Shown piece by piece: positions 1-11,389 of a stretch of 64,000 bases of DNA (the stretch's first letter is position 1; every line of letters starts with the position of its first letter). Position numbers and translations under genes: made by a program. The notes under the pieces are model-generated. The model saw only the letters and a list, made by a program, of their open reading frames with translations, was not told the origin of the DNA and made no database searches. Source of the DNA: Atherinomorus stipes (taxonomy: Eukaryota > Chordata > Actinopteri > Atheriniformes > Atherinidae); NCBI GenBank assembly GCA_023101725.1, contig JALJCO010001050.1, positions 62,001 through 126,000 on the forward strand. Direction: 5' to 3'.

Positions 1-802
1 GTTCTGGATATTCATTTTCTGTTTTCTGTTCATTTTCATTTTCTATTTTGTTGTTTATGTTAAAATGACATCTTACGGTATCTGTTTCATATTCCCTATT
101 TTACTTTCTCACATGGAGCAGCTTCTCACCGTGCTTCACCAGTGAAAAGATGATAAATGAATCTTCTCTATAGGCACATTACTATGAGCAAGATGATGAT
201 TTGGTGCAAAATGTCATGTGGCAATGTGATGCAAAAACATACATGCAATGAATATGTTGGCAAATAATAAAGACCCTCTAAAAAATAAATAATTTGTCCA
301 CATACTGTAGGCAAACCACATACAGTACATGTATTGTATGGAAATGTTGCCATTATCTGTGGTTGCTGAGCGACTAATTAACCAAGAGAAAAACTCCTTT
401 AGGGTCTATTTGCATATGCAGAGTGCTGAGACGGGGGAATGCAAAGGTGTTTGGAGAGGTGTGTCTGATGTTTGCGGTTGTGTGAACAGGGCTGACATGG
501 ATCACAGAATATGGAGCAGACTGCACCTGCAAGGCCTCCTACTTTTTCTCAGCAAATTTCTGTTTGTGGTGAGATAGAACGTCATTGTGTGCGCTCCATA
601 ATTTCCATCTGCATGAAATTTCACTCTCATGTACTCAAGCGTACTTGTGTGTATGTGTGGATGTTTGTGAGTGGGGAAACTGATCCTACTTTTTAATTAG
701 AGATCGCCTTGTTTGGAAAGAGTTTGAAAATAGTTTGTCAAAAGCCACTTGAAAAGAAATCCAAGGAATGTGTGTTATGATGAGGTGGCAGAAGGAGCAA
801 GT
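1..802. other. No gene or repeat recognised
   Basis: AT-rich non-coding sequence. Short open frames here are unrelated to any family I recognise and have no splice or promoter context. I see no element termini. Confidence 0.6.
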
Positions 803-804
803 GT

Positions 805-816
805 TTGTGTGTGTGT

Positions 817-847
<31 letters not shown>

Positions 848-848
848 G
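805..848 (+). repeat. (GT)n microsatellite ending in an 18-G run
   Basis: About twelve GT units run directly into an uninterrupted run of 18 G at 831-848. The open frames over this tract (proline- and histidine/threonine-rich on the minus strand) are artefacts of the simple repeat. Confidence 0.97.
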
Positions 849-1189
849 ATAAAGTAAGACATGATATAAGTCATCACCAGACTGACTGGCTGAAGAGGGC
901 TCAGAGAACACGAAGGATGTAAGATGGTCAGCCGGGGCACCTCGCTGAGAGAAATCTACCAAATCAGTGCTTCTTTAAAGCTGTTTGTAACTAAACCTAA
1001 CTGTGTTTGAAAGTTTGTATACGCTACAATTAAAGAAGGAAAAAAAAAATCTGCTGCCAGTGAAATAAGTTGAAATTGACAAAAGTAATGAAAAAAAATA
1101 CAAACTTCATGACAATGATTTTTCATTGTTTCAACAGAAATATTGAAAACTAACACACAAAGCATAAAACAAGAATGATGGGGCTCCTG

Positions 1190-1325
1190 AAATAAAATTT
1201 AGTTGAGCAACACTTTGAGGCAATCACTGCAATCAGGTGTTTTCTGCAACGTCCAATCAGACGTCTGCACCTGTTGACATGTATTTTGGTCCACTGTTCA
1301 TGAGCAAGGTGCCTTTAATTTGTCT
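1190..1325 (-). pseudogene. Tc1/mariner-like transposase, C-terminal remnant
   Basis: Read on the minus strand from about 1315 to 1195, an uninterrupted frame of about 40 residues contains AHEQWTKI, NRCRRLIG and LIAVIASK followed by STK. This is the layout of the C-terminal end of Tc1-like transposases (a HEEWAKI-type motif, then DRCRRLI, then a final TKY-type end). The normal terminal stop has been lost, so the frame continues into AT-rich sequence as far as 1150. The DDE catalytic part is absent. AT-rich sequence down to about 955 may be the element's 3' untranslated end, but I cannot see a terminal inverted repeat. Recognition rests on family motifs. Confidence 0.65.
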
Positions 1326-1700
1326 GGAAAAGGTTTGTTTGTTTGTTTTAAATGATTTATCATTTTATATTACTAAATTATAATTTTGTAAATTTTAATT
1401 TATCATTACTTTTTCAGTTTCTTGTTTGAATTACGTTTGTGAATTTGGATTTTCTTTGGAAGTTTCTTACCCAGCATCATTCACTTACAGCTTAAATCTA
1501 ATTTATTAAGTTCAGAAAGGTTCACTTAAACCAGTTTAGTTTATTCTACTTAATCATTCCTATCACAGATTACTTAATTTTTTTGAGGTAGAAAGTTTGC
1601 ATTTTTTTCTAAGTAAAGCCAACTCATTAGAATTTACAGTGTATTTATGTGTGATCGCTGCACCAGAATAACTGTTATATATATATTTTTTATGTTTATT
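1326..1700. other. AT-rich unassigned sequence
   Basis: Nothing recognised. It includes a short TATATATA run near 1677-1686. Confidence 0.6.
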
Positions 1701-1705
1701 TATAT

Positions 1706-2060
1706 CTCTGGGAGAATTTTGCCCACTAACAGCCACCATACATTCACAACAGTGCTTGGAATATGAAGTCAATGGGCTCTATGCACAGCTCCACTTCCTG
1801 AACTTAAGGTAGCTCCTTTGTTTCCTGTCTTTCATACTGGATGAACTGATTAATCCAGGTGTGCCTGACCTTATTAACTGGTCAGACACACCTGGATTAA
1901 TCAGTTTGTCCAGTAATGAAAGACAGGAAACAAAGGAGCTACCTTAAGTTCAGGAAGTAGTGGAGCTGTGCATAGAGCCCATAGAAAGAAAGTATCTTTT
2001 CTTTCAAATACCCATCTTTATCACTAGATGTCAGTAATTCTTACATAGTGTATCTTTAAT
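1706..2060. repeat. Short dispersed repeat, copy A, interrupted by a hairpin
   Basis: The left part (1706-1771, beginning CTGGGAGAATTTTG) and the right part (about 1982-2055, with TTCTTACATAGTGTATCTTT) match the left and right halves of the uninterrupted copy at 2321-2430. The right edge resembles the end of a dispersed element common in fish (TTCTTACATnnTGTAnCTTTAA). The 210 bp between the halves is a separate hairpin insertion. Confidence 0.7.
1772..1981. mobile_element. Near-perfect 210-bp hairpin (foldback MITE-like insertion)
   Basis: The arms at 1772-1870 and 1880-1981 are reverse complements over about 100 bp, with a few mismatches and small indels, separated by a 9-nt loop (1871-1879). 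The ends read TGGGCTCTATGCACAGC and its complement. It has no coding capacity. It lies inside repeat copy A; copy B, without it, shows the empty arrangement. I could not fix a target-site duplication. Confidence 0.85.
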
Positions 2061-2320
2061 TCGGAATTATCATTTCCATGTAAACACAAAGGAGAATAAT
2101 TTGACTTGAGACCGGGGCCAGTGTCTCTGAATGGACAAAACAATGTGTGTGAAGTAAGAACCCTCTAAACTTTGAAACTGCTGTACCAGCTTTGTTTAAT
2201 GGGACTTAGAGCACTGTTTGGGATAAATAATGCCTTAAAGGGCATTAAACGTAGTTTCCTGTAGTACAGTCATAGTTACACTTGAGACCACTGGATCCAC
2301 TCAGATGAAAACATCTTTAT

Positions 2321-2430
2321 GTCTGGGAGAATTTTGACCACTGAAGGCCACCGTACATTCACATAGTGCTAGCACATGAAGTTATAGCTATCATTCTGTC
2401 ATTCTGTCATTCTTACATGCTGTACCTTTA
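2321..2430. repeat. Short dispersed repeat, copy B (uninterrupted)
   Basis: Same order as copy A: TCTGGGAGAATTTTG, then CCACC(A/G)TACATTCACA, then ATGAAGT, then TTCTTACATGCTGTACCTTTAA. It includes a small local triplication of ATTCTGTC at about 2391-2413. Confidence 0.7.
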
Positions 2431-3653
2431 AGACAACCACTGTCTTTTACAGAATCCATCACATGTTTGGTTATTTAACTTTTTGGTTTGCCTGACAAGA
2501 TCCCAGTAATGACTGGCGTGAGCTAGTTCTCATCTTCACTTGATGAAAACTTATAAAAACTGATTACAGAAGGAAAACAACTCTGAGCAGCCCCTGGTTT
2601 GTTGTAGCTGCTTCAGAAACAATTCATAGCAAGAAACAAAGAGTGGAATGAAGTTTCCTGCCAGTCATTGAACAGAGAAGCCTTTCTATAAAGCATTGGC
2701 ATTTATTTTTCTTCATGAAAAACCTATTATCTATTTCCATTTGATTAAAAAAAAGTGGGGAGCTGCTGACAATAATCAAACTCATTTTCAGATGTGTTTG
2801 AAGTTAATAGTATTTTTGGCTTCTCTGAGAGCTTTGTATTCATTCAATATTGAATGGGACAAAAGGCAGCACTAGCCAATTTAGCTAACAGCTTTGTCTG
2901 TAAAACATGTGCAATATTTGCTCATTCTTTTTCCTTTTTCATCCCAGAGAACAGACACACCTGTGGTTACCTTTGTCCCATCAAACACTAAGTCCCTTAT
3001 TCTCCTCTCATTCACGTCAAACTCACAGACTGCAAGCAGTGATTGTCTGAAACCAAACCCTCCTTTGGTCAATTTGTCAGTTTGCCATCTCTCTTTATCA
3101 TTTTAGCAGGTATAAGTAGGATCTAAGTGCAACAGGTGCACTCTTGCACTACCTTGTAAAATATGCATGAAAGCATGTTTGTTCTGTCTGGTTGTGGCTT
3201 TCACAGAGTACATGCCCCCAGAGACACTTCATTAAAAACATGCGCTTGATACAAGCAGAGTCAGAACATCCTGTGCTCAGCACTGCAACCTGAGTGTGCA
3301 TGTGTTTGTGGGCGTTTGTGTGGTAGAGAGAGGAATACAGCATAAAAAGCAAAACAAAAGACTGATAGCACGACACATGAAGGCACTTAGTACAGTAGTG
3401 CGATCATAAAGTGTAGAAAAAGCTAAAGTTATAGATGAAATCTCACAGCCTTCATGCTGGAAGATTCATGTTTGCCTTCTGTATAAACTGTAGGTGATAG
3501 ATAATGTTTGGAGCTGTGATTTTAATTATTAAAGAATCTCTTTTGTCACATGTAGCATTGTTTATAAGGAGAAGCAGACCCAGAGTGTAAAATAATTCAT
3601 CAAATGGCTAAAAGTTGTCCAACTGGTGAACTCTCTCAGCTTTAAACACTGTA
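2431..3653. other. No gene recognised
   Basis: Mixed-composition non-coding sequence. Open frames of 60-75 codons on both strands at 2881-3106 and 3149-3376 overlap each other and show no recognisable domain or splice context. Confidence 0.6.
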
Positions 3654-4586
3654 GCCCTCATTTATCAAACGAGCGTGGAAATGAGTGCACATCTGACCCT
3701 GAAAATAATCTTACGATTGGATCCATGTGGGATTTATGAAATATTCGTATCTGACCAGTCTTATCATAAAAACAACAGAATCTTGGTAAATTCAACATAG
3801 AAAATTCATCATTATTTTCTTGTTACGCCCACAATCACGCCCTCATTTGTGGTTCAGAGGAGAGATTCTGCCAAAAAAAAAAACTTTTGGCATTTCAAAA
3901 ACTGAAGTCAAAGACATGCACAAAAATACAGAGAAGAGGATCACTCTGCTTCACCGGTGTTGGACAGACACCGGCTCAGATAGACTATTAATAAAAGTCT
4001 CAATAAGTAGCTTGATTTATTCATTTCTATCAGTTTTTATGTTTGATAATGGCACATATCTGGTAACAACACCACAATTCTTTAATCTTTAGGTCAAGAA
4101 AAAGTCATCCAATATGAAACTCGCCACCTGTTTCCACCCCGAGGTGCAGCAGCTGCTGACCGACAGCTGGAGGCCGGTCGGATCAAAGTCTGATCCTGAC
4201 GGGGCCAGAAGAAAAGATAATCTACATTAGCTAAGCTAAGAAACAGTCTACTGACTGAGCACTTCTACAAGTTTTAGGTAGACTATAGACTGGAGTACTT
4301 GTTGATGCATGCACCGGAGCATCAAACAGCTAACATTATCAGCCAGACCAAAGCTGGGCACGACTGCAAAGAATAGGATTGTGATTTTCTCTGAAAGTAA
4401 AGCAGCATTTCACCCCGCTGATCCGACACATAGGCTATCCTTTCAGCAAACCGAAGCAGAGCTCCACGGTGGCACGAGTGTGTTTGCGCATTGATGCGTT
4501 CCTGCTCTGTGGTAGACTTTACCAGCGGGGGGATAAGATGCTTCAATAGTGTAGCTTTTACACTTGTCACCTAAAACTGTAACATG

Positions 4587-5226
4587 TTAAAGGCAGGGGA
4601 GGGGACCCTGGAAAAACAGCTTGAGGAAGCTAAATTTATAAAAATATACACCCCCCGAAACCACGCCTCCACAGCAAAGGAACGCGTCCGCTTATAGTTG
4701 TTGGCGAACATAACCGAGAACAGCCGTGTGGCTAGCTGATTAGCTTCCCAGTAAACAGCAGAGGAACCACGTTTCCTAAAAGTGATAATTATCTCACCTC
4801 CAACTTCTTCTGCGGCGTAAAACATCCTCACTGCAAACACCAACACCTCCATGACTTGATCCACATCCGTTTTTTCTTTTTAAGAGCAAACAGCGGCATA
4901 GTTAAGAACAGCGAGCAGCCATGTTTGTCTCGGTTCGTCTGCACTGAGACGCTCACGGCGAGGAGGGTGGGGGCGCGACTAACGGCAGTCGAGTTTGATA
5001 GACATATAATCATTCAATCAATAAGCACAGGCCATTTGCAACCCCATCCAATGAAATCCATTTCATTGGATGGGGTTTTTCCAGTCCTGTCCGTTCCACA
5101 GGTGATTAATTTTTTAAATTTTTGTGTCAGAATATTTAATTTATTGTCTGCAATCAGGGTGTGAAGAAGACTTTAAGCAATATAGTAAAAAATGCTCCTG
5201 GAAAACATCATCTACCGTGCCTTTAA
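4587..5226. mobile_element. TTAA-flanked non-autonomous element, 640 bp, nested
   Basis: It is bounded by TTAA at 4587-4590 and 5223-5226. The termini read TTAAAGGCAGGG on the left and TTAAAGGCACGG on the right (minus strand). TTAA target sites are typical of piggyBac and Kolobok elements. The interior is GC-richer than the flanks and has no transposase. A perfect 38-bp palindrome lies near the right end. Confidence 0.7.
5040..5077. repeat. Perfect 18-bp-arm palindrome with a 2-nt loop
   Basis: The arm at 5040-5057 (AACCCCATCCAATGAAAT) and the exact reverse complement at 5060-5077 are separated by CC. It lies within the nested TTAA element. Confidence 0.95.
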
Positions 5227-5390
5227 AGATTTGCCTTTAAAGAGCTGTGGTGAGATTTGATCATATCCTACGCTCACGTCCAAATTGATAAATGCAGAGT
5301 CTTGCGTGGAAATACTTGTACGTACAGATTTTCATCATACGATTGTTTGATGAATTAGGGCCTGTGTGTTGAGGGAGTTACTGGGATTAA

Positions 5391-5970
5391 GGGTGCATTC
5401 AGAAAGCATAGTCTGCGAGTATCGGTCCGTTTGGGGGCGGGGATGGTCTTCCGGACCGAGATCGCGTTCATGTTGCACTATTGCCAAATGAGCCAAACGG
5501 GCCAAGAATGAGAATCTCAGGTGGCGGTGCCCTCGGATTCACCGTAGGTGAGGACGAGATGCACGTACAAGAAGGTTCTCACAACTTCTTTCCTCCACAA
5601 AGCGGCATTATTTTTGTACGAGGAGCTGGATATGATTTCATCAGATCAAATATGGATTAAAGGTTTTACTTTCTCATAACTCCACGTCTGACCACGAGCC
5701 ATCTTTATAGGTACTGCAGTCCCACACGTGTGTTTGTTGTCGTGGCGTTTACCCATGTTGTCCAACTTTTGACCCACAATGCCAATGCAATTGTAGTCCA
5801 CTTCCTGTCTTTGGTTCACTTGAATCGGACCGAGACCTGCGTCTGCAGGCGGATCGAGTCCGGTTGTTTGTTCCGGATCAGAGTCCGTTTGCGCATTCAC
5901 AACTCCCCTAACGAAGCGGACTTTCCGAGCAAGTGGACTCTGATTCCAAAAAAGGTTTGTGAATGCGCCC
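5391..5970. mobile_element. Harbinger-like MITE, 580 bp, TAA duplications
   Basis: The terminal inverted repeats are GGGTGCATTCAGAAAGC on the left and GGGCGCATTCACAAACC on the right (minus strand), flanked on both sides by TAA (5388-5390 and 5971-5973). A 3-bp T(A/T)A target duplication is characteristic of PIF/Harbinger. The interior is GC-richer than the surroundings and non-coding. Superfamily is inferred from target duplication and size, not from a transposase. Confidence 0.7.
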
Positions 5971-5973
5971 TAA

Positions 5974-7114
5974 ACAACGAGAGCTTTTCTGCATTGTGTG
6001 AAAAGGCGTTAGCAGTCTCATGTAAGGGTTTGTTTCTATGCTGAGGTCTAAATTAGAAATAAACTTTGACCTTTCTGGAACCAAAGCCCACTTTCAGAGA
6101 GACAGACTTGTGGAGTTCTGGTTAGAGATGGAAGCTTGATGGTGGTTAATTAGGATTGGCCTTTGAGTTAACTGTACATCATGAATCAAAGTCAATGCAT
6201 CATTCATGAGGATAATTATGCAAACCTGTGTGTGTTTGTGCGTGCATGTTTGTGTGAGAAGTGACATTACAAGTTGATCACAGTTCACGAGTCCAGTTTC
6301 TTCCCTTCTGGCTTTCCATGCTTCACTGTTTTTCATATTCTGAGGTGACAGTGACAGATGGTGCAGGGCTGATGAAGTGCTCCGTCTAAATGCGGCGATG
6401 AAAACACTTCAGCATGCAAAGATGTAGAATACTTCCACGCTCTTTGCTAATTTTAGCATCTTTTCACAATATGAGATGAGGTCATTTGTGGCCAGCTGGT
6501 GTACTCCAAATTTCCCCAGCTGGTTGAGTTTGGGCTGTAGAGCCAACGTTCCCAGTTTTTTTTTTTTTTTTTTTTTTTTTGTTATCAAGCAACCTGAGTA
6601 ATAATGGGCAGCCTATTTCTGTTCCAGTTTTGTTCAGCAACATTCCCCCCAACTGTGCAATCACATTGAGGACAGGCAAGCGTCAGTTCATCAAGTCCTC
6701 TATACACTCTGTCCCTTTCATGTGTGTGTGTGTGTGTTTGCATAACCCACTCAGCTACGATTTCATAACGTCGTTCATCTCGGACACTGCTGCCTACTTC
6801 CCACACAGCTGAATATTGATGGAGCTACAGGCCTGAATTACATTTTCTCTGCTTAGATTTCTCCTAAAACACATGAAATGTATTCCCTGGATGTTCTGAG
6901 TGGGGCGAAACAGCAGAAAAACAAATCTAACAATAAAGATAATGAGAAATGTTCATGTGGTAGAATTAGCTTTTCTGTCAGTCTGTGCCAACGCTCACTC
7001 AGTAGGGTGACTCATAATTTATAACCATTAGTTCATATGTTGAGTTTCTCTTTGGTGTTTTACAGCTGGATTTATCTGAACCACCATCATTTGGAGAAAA
7101 CCTTTTAAATTTGA
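5974..7114. other. Unassigned, with a 25-T run and a short GT repeat
   Basis: An uninterrupted run of 25 T lies at 6556-6580 and a short GT tract at about 6721-6738. No gene is recognised. Confidence 0.6.
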
Positions 7115-7122
7115 GTCCCTGA

Positions 7123-8329
7123 TAGGGATGCACGATATAATCGGCCCCCTATCGGTATTGGCCTAAATCGGCCTTAAAACTGAATATCGGACATCGGCCA
7201 GCCCCACCGATATGTAAACGATATTTAACCAATAATTAAGGCGAGATACTACAGGCAAATAGGGTAGAAAAATTTAACTAACTGGTATGACCATGAAACT
7301 TTCCTGGTTTATTCCACACATTAGGGCTATCATTTTTTGTATTGCAAGTTTTCTGAAATGTTATGTTTAAATATGCAAATTAGGTGTTATATAGCCAAAA
7401 ATGGGCTAATTTGCATACATTTCCAAGAAAAAAAAATCTAAACACAAGATCAAGCCAGGTTCAAAGTTTCTTTTGAATTTTGTTCACATATCAAAGCACC
7501 CAAATCCCCTTGATTTGGGTGCATCAGACAAAGTATCATGAAATAAACTCCTAACATGTTTTTTTTTTTTTTTTACACTAGTCTGAAAGAAAACATGTTG
7601 AAGGAGGAAAAAAAAACACGAAAATCTCACAATTGACCAGGTGATGATGAAAAAACAGGGTTTTTACCTGTAGTGCCTCCCCTTAACCAATCAGCCCGCT
7701 GTTTCTTAAGTCTAAAAAAAACCCCCAAAACCTCTTCTTCTTCAAAAACTTATTTTTTACAGACTTTAAAACTTCTAAAGACCAGGGGTGGGAAAAAATA
7801 TCGAAATACTGAAATATCACAACATTTTCATATGCTGATATAATATTGACATTTAAAAATGCAGCATTGATCTATTTTACTAACGAAATCTAAAGATGTC
7901 ATCATTCTGTTATGAATTCCCGGGATAATTCCCGGAAATTTCGTGATATTTTCATATGCTGATATCATATTGATATTTAAAAACGCAGTATTGATCTATT
8001 TTACTAACGAAATCTTGCAAGAATTCATAAAATCTTGCAAGTTTTTAACCTAATGATGAAATCTCGCAAGATTTTCTCGGTAAAATAGATTGATACTGCC
8101 TTTTTAAATATCAGTTTGATATCGGCATATGAAAATATAGCGATATTTCAGTGTATCTATATTTTTTCCCACCCTTATGTGTTGGAAACGGAATACAAAA
8201 CTGCTAGTTGCAATGCCTGCTTATTTTTTTCAGCTTTAATATCGGTATCAATATCGATTATCGGCCACATGAGTTTTAAAATATCGGCATATCGGATATC
8301 GGCCAAAATTCCAATATCCTGCATCCCTA
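7123..8329. mobile_element. hAT-type non-autonomous element, 1.2 kb, 8-bp target duplication
   Basis: The terminal inverted repeats read TAGGGATGCACGATAT on the left and TAGGGATGCAGGATAT on the right (minus strand). The flanks are GTCCCTGA (7115-7122) and GTCCCTGG (8330-8337), an 8-bp duplication with one mismatch, as expected for hAT. Both subterminal regions are dense in ATCGG/ATATCGG motifs, likely transposase-binding repeats. There is no transposase. A second inverted-repeat element is nested at about 7784-8177. Confidence 0.85.
7784..8177. mobile_element. Second inverted-repeat element nested in the hAT element
   Basis: The left end reads AGGGGTGGGAAAAAATATCG. The right end, read on the minus strand, begins TAAGGGTGGGAAAAAATATA. 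Inside, about 70 bp (CATATGCTGATAT through ACTAACGAAATCT) occurs at 7825-7893 and again directly at 7945-8015, and a third, inverted version lies at about 8078-8145. There is no coding capacity. The target duplication is unclear. Confidence 0.7.
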
Positions 8330-8337
8330 GTCCCTGG

Positions 8338-9336
8338 GGTTCTTGCAGATAAAATAAGATTGAGAACCGGATTCAGTGGAGGAACACCTCTGTGTTTATC
8401 ATGTCTTTATGTGCAGCCAATGCAAATCAATGTTGTCATATTATAAAGAATACAAAGTTAATACCACTATATTGTATTCTAGTAGGTCTGAGGCTAAATT
8501 TTATTTCAGGATAGTTTTCACTCTCTAGCAATAAGATTGTGTTATAGAAACATGGTTGTCATGGATTACAGCGCAATATGAACGTAATATTATCGTGAAC
8601 ATAGTGGCTCATAAAGTCTACATATGACTTAAATAAGCACATTGCTGAATCTGTTTGGAAGTATTAATGTCATTTACTGTTGTAACTTTGCTAAAAACAA
8701 ACAAACAACAAAAACAAATAGCATTTATATTTGCCATAAAACCAGCCTGTTAATAAGCAGATCTTACATTATTTTTTGCTGCAAAAAAGGTCTATCTTTT
8801 TTGCCTTTTTTCTCTTCTCTTCTCATCTTTGTCTATTTTCCATTATGACCATTAAAAAAACCCTCCCTAAATCTAACCAGTCACAATGGCTACACCGGCC
8901 GCTACTGCCTGTCCGCACAGACAATACTGTAGCATGGCTAGACAACTTTAGACAGCAGCACAGTTAGAGTGTCTTATCTGGAGATCTCAAGGTTTTTCTT
9001 TTTTTTCATATTGATTAGGCATCAGTGCATTAACCCTTTACTAAGCAAAATGCCTCCTCATATTAATCCATAAAATCATAGAAGCACAAAGCATCAAAGA
9101 TCATCAAAGATCAGGCTGCATCCCTGATACTTCAGTGAGATTAGTTGTCAGCATAGAAATGAGAAGAAACTTTTTGCACTGGCCACAACCGTAGGATTAT
9201 TATTATGATTACTATTATCTTCATTTTAAAGTAACTATGTTTTAAAGACTTGTAATTTCCACTACTATCACTGTAGCACTCTTTATGGTTGAAAATGTTG
9301 AATTTCCAAGTATATCAGAGAATGCCCACTAAAGGG
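8338..9336. other. Unassigned AT-rich sequence
   Basis: No gene or element termini recognised. Confidence 0.6.
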
Positions 9337-10220
9337 TTAAAGGAATAGTTCACCCTCAGAATGATTTAACTTTATTTTCCACTTACCCTGATGGTGAGCA
9401 AGACTCTGGACCACTTTTTTAATATTTCAAATGCAGCCAGAGATTAGGACGACTTCTTGTTTCCCCCCAATAGAGTTCGCCAGGGTCCGAGCCAAAAAGG
9501 TCCATAAAAGTCCACAAAAAATTGTCAATATTCCTCCATACTGCTCGTCCCATGTAATCCAAGTGTCCTGAGTGGGTAGCGTCCAGAATTTACTTGAAAC
9601 TACGCCATTTAGTATATTTTAGTCTAACAAGGAGTATTGTTTACGTCCATGAAGCGCGCACATGCGCGGTCACGAAACTACGGAAGCCTCGGCGTTCAGA
9701 GCCTACTCTGCTGATAATGCAAGCGTAGAAGAAGAAATTTACTGTTTACATTGTGGTAAGAGTGCAAGAGCTCTAAACAAACTGGGACAAACACAGGAGG
9801 GGTTGGATATTGATCTAAAAGAAAGAAAGAAAGAAAAAGAGAACGCGCGATCTCGTCTGCCGTGGCTTCCGTAGTTTCGTGAACGTGCATCGACGTGCTT
9901 GCTGGGCATGCGATGTAGTATTGTTCAGACGCTAAAAATATATACGAAATGGCGTAGTTTCAAGTAAATTCTGGACACTACCCACTCAGGGCACTTGGAT
10001 TACATGGGACGAGCAGTATGGAGGAATATTGACAATTTTTTGTGGACTTTTATGAACCTTTTTGGCTCGGACCCTGGCGAACTCCATTGGGGGGGAACGG
10101 GAAGTCGCCCTTATCTTCGGCTGCATTTGACATATTAAAAAAGTGGTCCAGAGTCTTGCTCACCATCAGGGTAAGTGGAAAATAAAGTTAAATCATTCTG
10201 AGGGAGAACTATTCTTTTAA
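9337..10220. mobile_element. 884-bp foldback transposon flanked by TTAA
   Basis: It is bounded by TTAA at 9337-9340 and 10217-10220. The left end AAGGAATAGTTCACCCTCAG is mirrored at the right end, and the two arms (about 9340-9685 and 9865-10217) are inverted copies of each other over roughly 340 bp with few mismatches. The unpaired centre (about 9690-9862) includes a short AAAGAAAG tract. The 70-codon frame at 9662-9874 spans the centre and I see no recognisable domain in it. TTAA flanks point to the Kolobok or piggyBac type; no transposase is present. Confidence 0.85.
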
Positions 10221-11389
10221 TGTAAACTATACTTCACCTGACAGAAATTGCGTTTAAGAATTGATAATCCACAATTAAACATTGTGAATTGAGAATCATT
10301 GTTCTATGTGAATAAACTTGCCATGTCTGGAGCAGACAAAGCAACGTAACTAACAGTTTACTCTGTTTGCGATCTCAGTAAGCAGTGATGTTACCTTTTC
10401 TACTTCAGTAGGCCAGTTTTTTTGCTCTGATTTGTTTGATTCATTGGTTGATGTGTTAATGTTTTTACTGGGTCTTTTGTTTGAGCAGCACTACAAACCC
10501 CAGCACCCGTGTTTCACTTCCATTTGTTTGTTTTAACACCGTTTGTGGCAATAAATTCACTTATGCTTCAATACACAATCTTGTCCTTGGATTCTCTGTT
10601 AGCAGAGTTGGGATGTAGCACAGTGTTATGCTGTTTTCCTCGTTGAAAATTGAGTCAAGAGTCAGTGAGGGAATTGAAAAAATAACCAGATAGATAGGCA
10701 ATATCAATAATGGCATCAGCATCAATAATATATATTTTAAAATTCCATCCTTAGCCTGGAACTAATCTGTATATTTTTCATAGAAATCTGATCAAATGGA
10801 TTAAAAACCCTCAGCTTAATTTTTGTTTAGTATTTAACCAACATTCACAGTTGACCAGATGAACTCATCAGACAAAAACAAGACCTCCACCCGTCTGGGT
10901 CTGTGCCAGGATTAGAGATTAAACGAGCAGCCCTGCAGTGCATCGCTGCACCCTGGGGCCCAGGAATACTTTCCCATAGTCTGAGACTTTTTGTCATTAA
11001 TGGTTCCCAAAATGTGGCAGCCGACTGTACTTACTGGGTCTTACAGGTTTAAACGGATATTTTGGGGTGAAATCTTTGTTTTGGAGGTTAAGGAATTTTC
11101 TGTAAAGCATTCATTGGGCTTGGGAATGCAGTGTGTGGGTTTTTGTGTGTCCCAACAACAGCTTTCTGGCCAAATTAGCTCAGGATGCTAGTGACTAAAT
11201 TTTTCATTGTTGACCTTCCAGTTTGAGTTCATCATGTCAATGCAACTGTGCCAATAAAGCTAAGACAGTAAATGGAAAAAAACACAAAAATGAAGAAAAT
11301 AAAGAAGAAAAGCAGGCGCTTTTTGTGGAAATGTTTCACTTTTATGATTGCTGTTGAAGTTGTATTTTGTTTGTCTGCTATTATTGTAT
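10221..11389. other. Unassigned sequence
   Basis: No gene recognised. A small A/T-rich stretch around 10720-10745 has no wider structure. Confidence 0.6.

Larger units (their letters stand above)
3654..5361. mobile_element. 1.7-kb DNA transposon-like element with terminal inverted repeats
   Basis: The left end begins GCCCTCATTTATCAAACGAG. The right end, read on the minus strand, begins GCCCTAATTCATCAAACAAT. Subterminal sequence (GTGGAAAT, ATACG-type motifs) is also loosely mirrored. The interior has no transposase, so this is a non-autonomous copy. A separate 640-bp TTAA-flanked element is nested at 4587-5226. I could not settle a target-site duplication, so the superfamily is unassigned. 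Confidence 0.7.
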
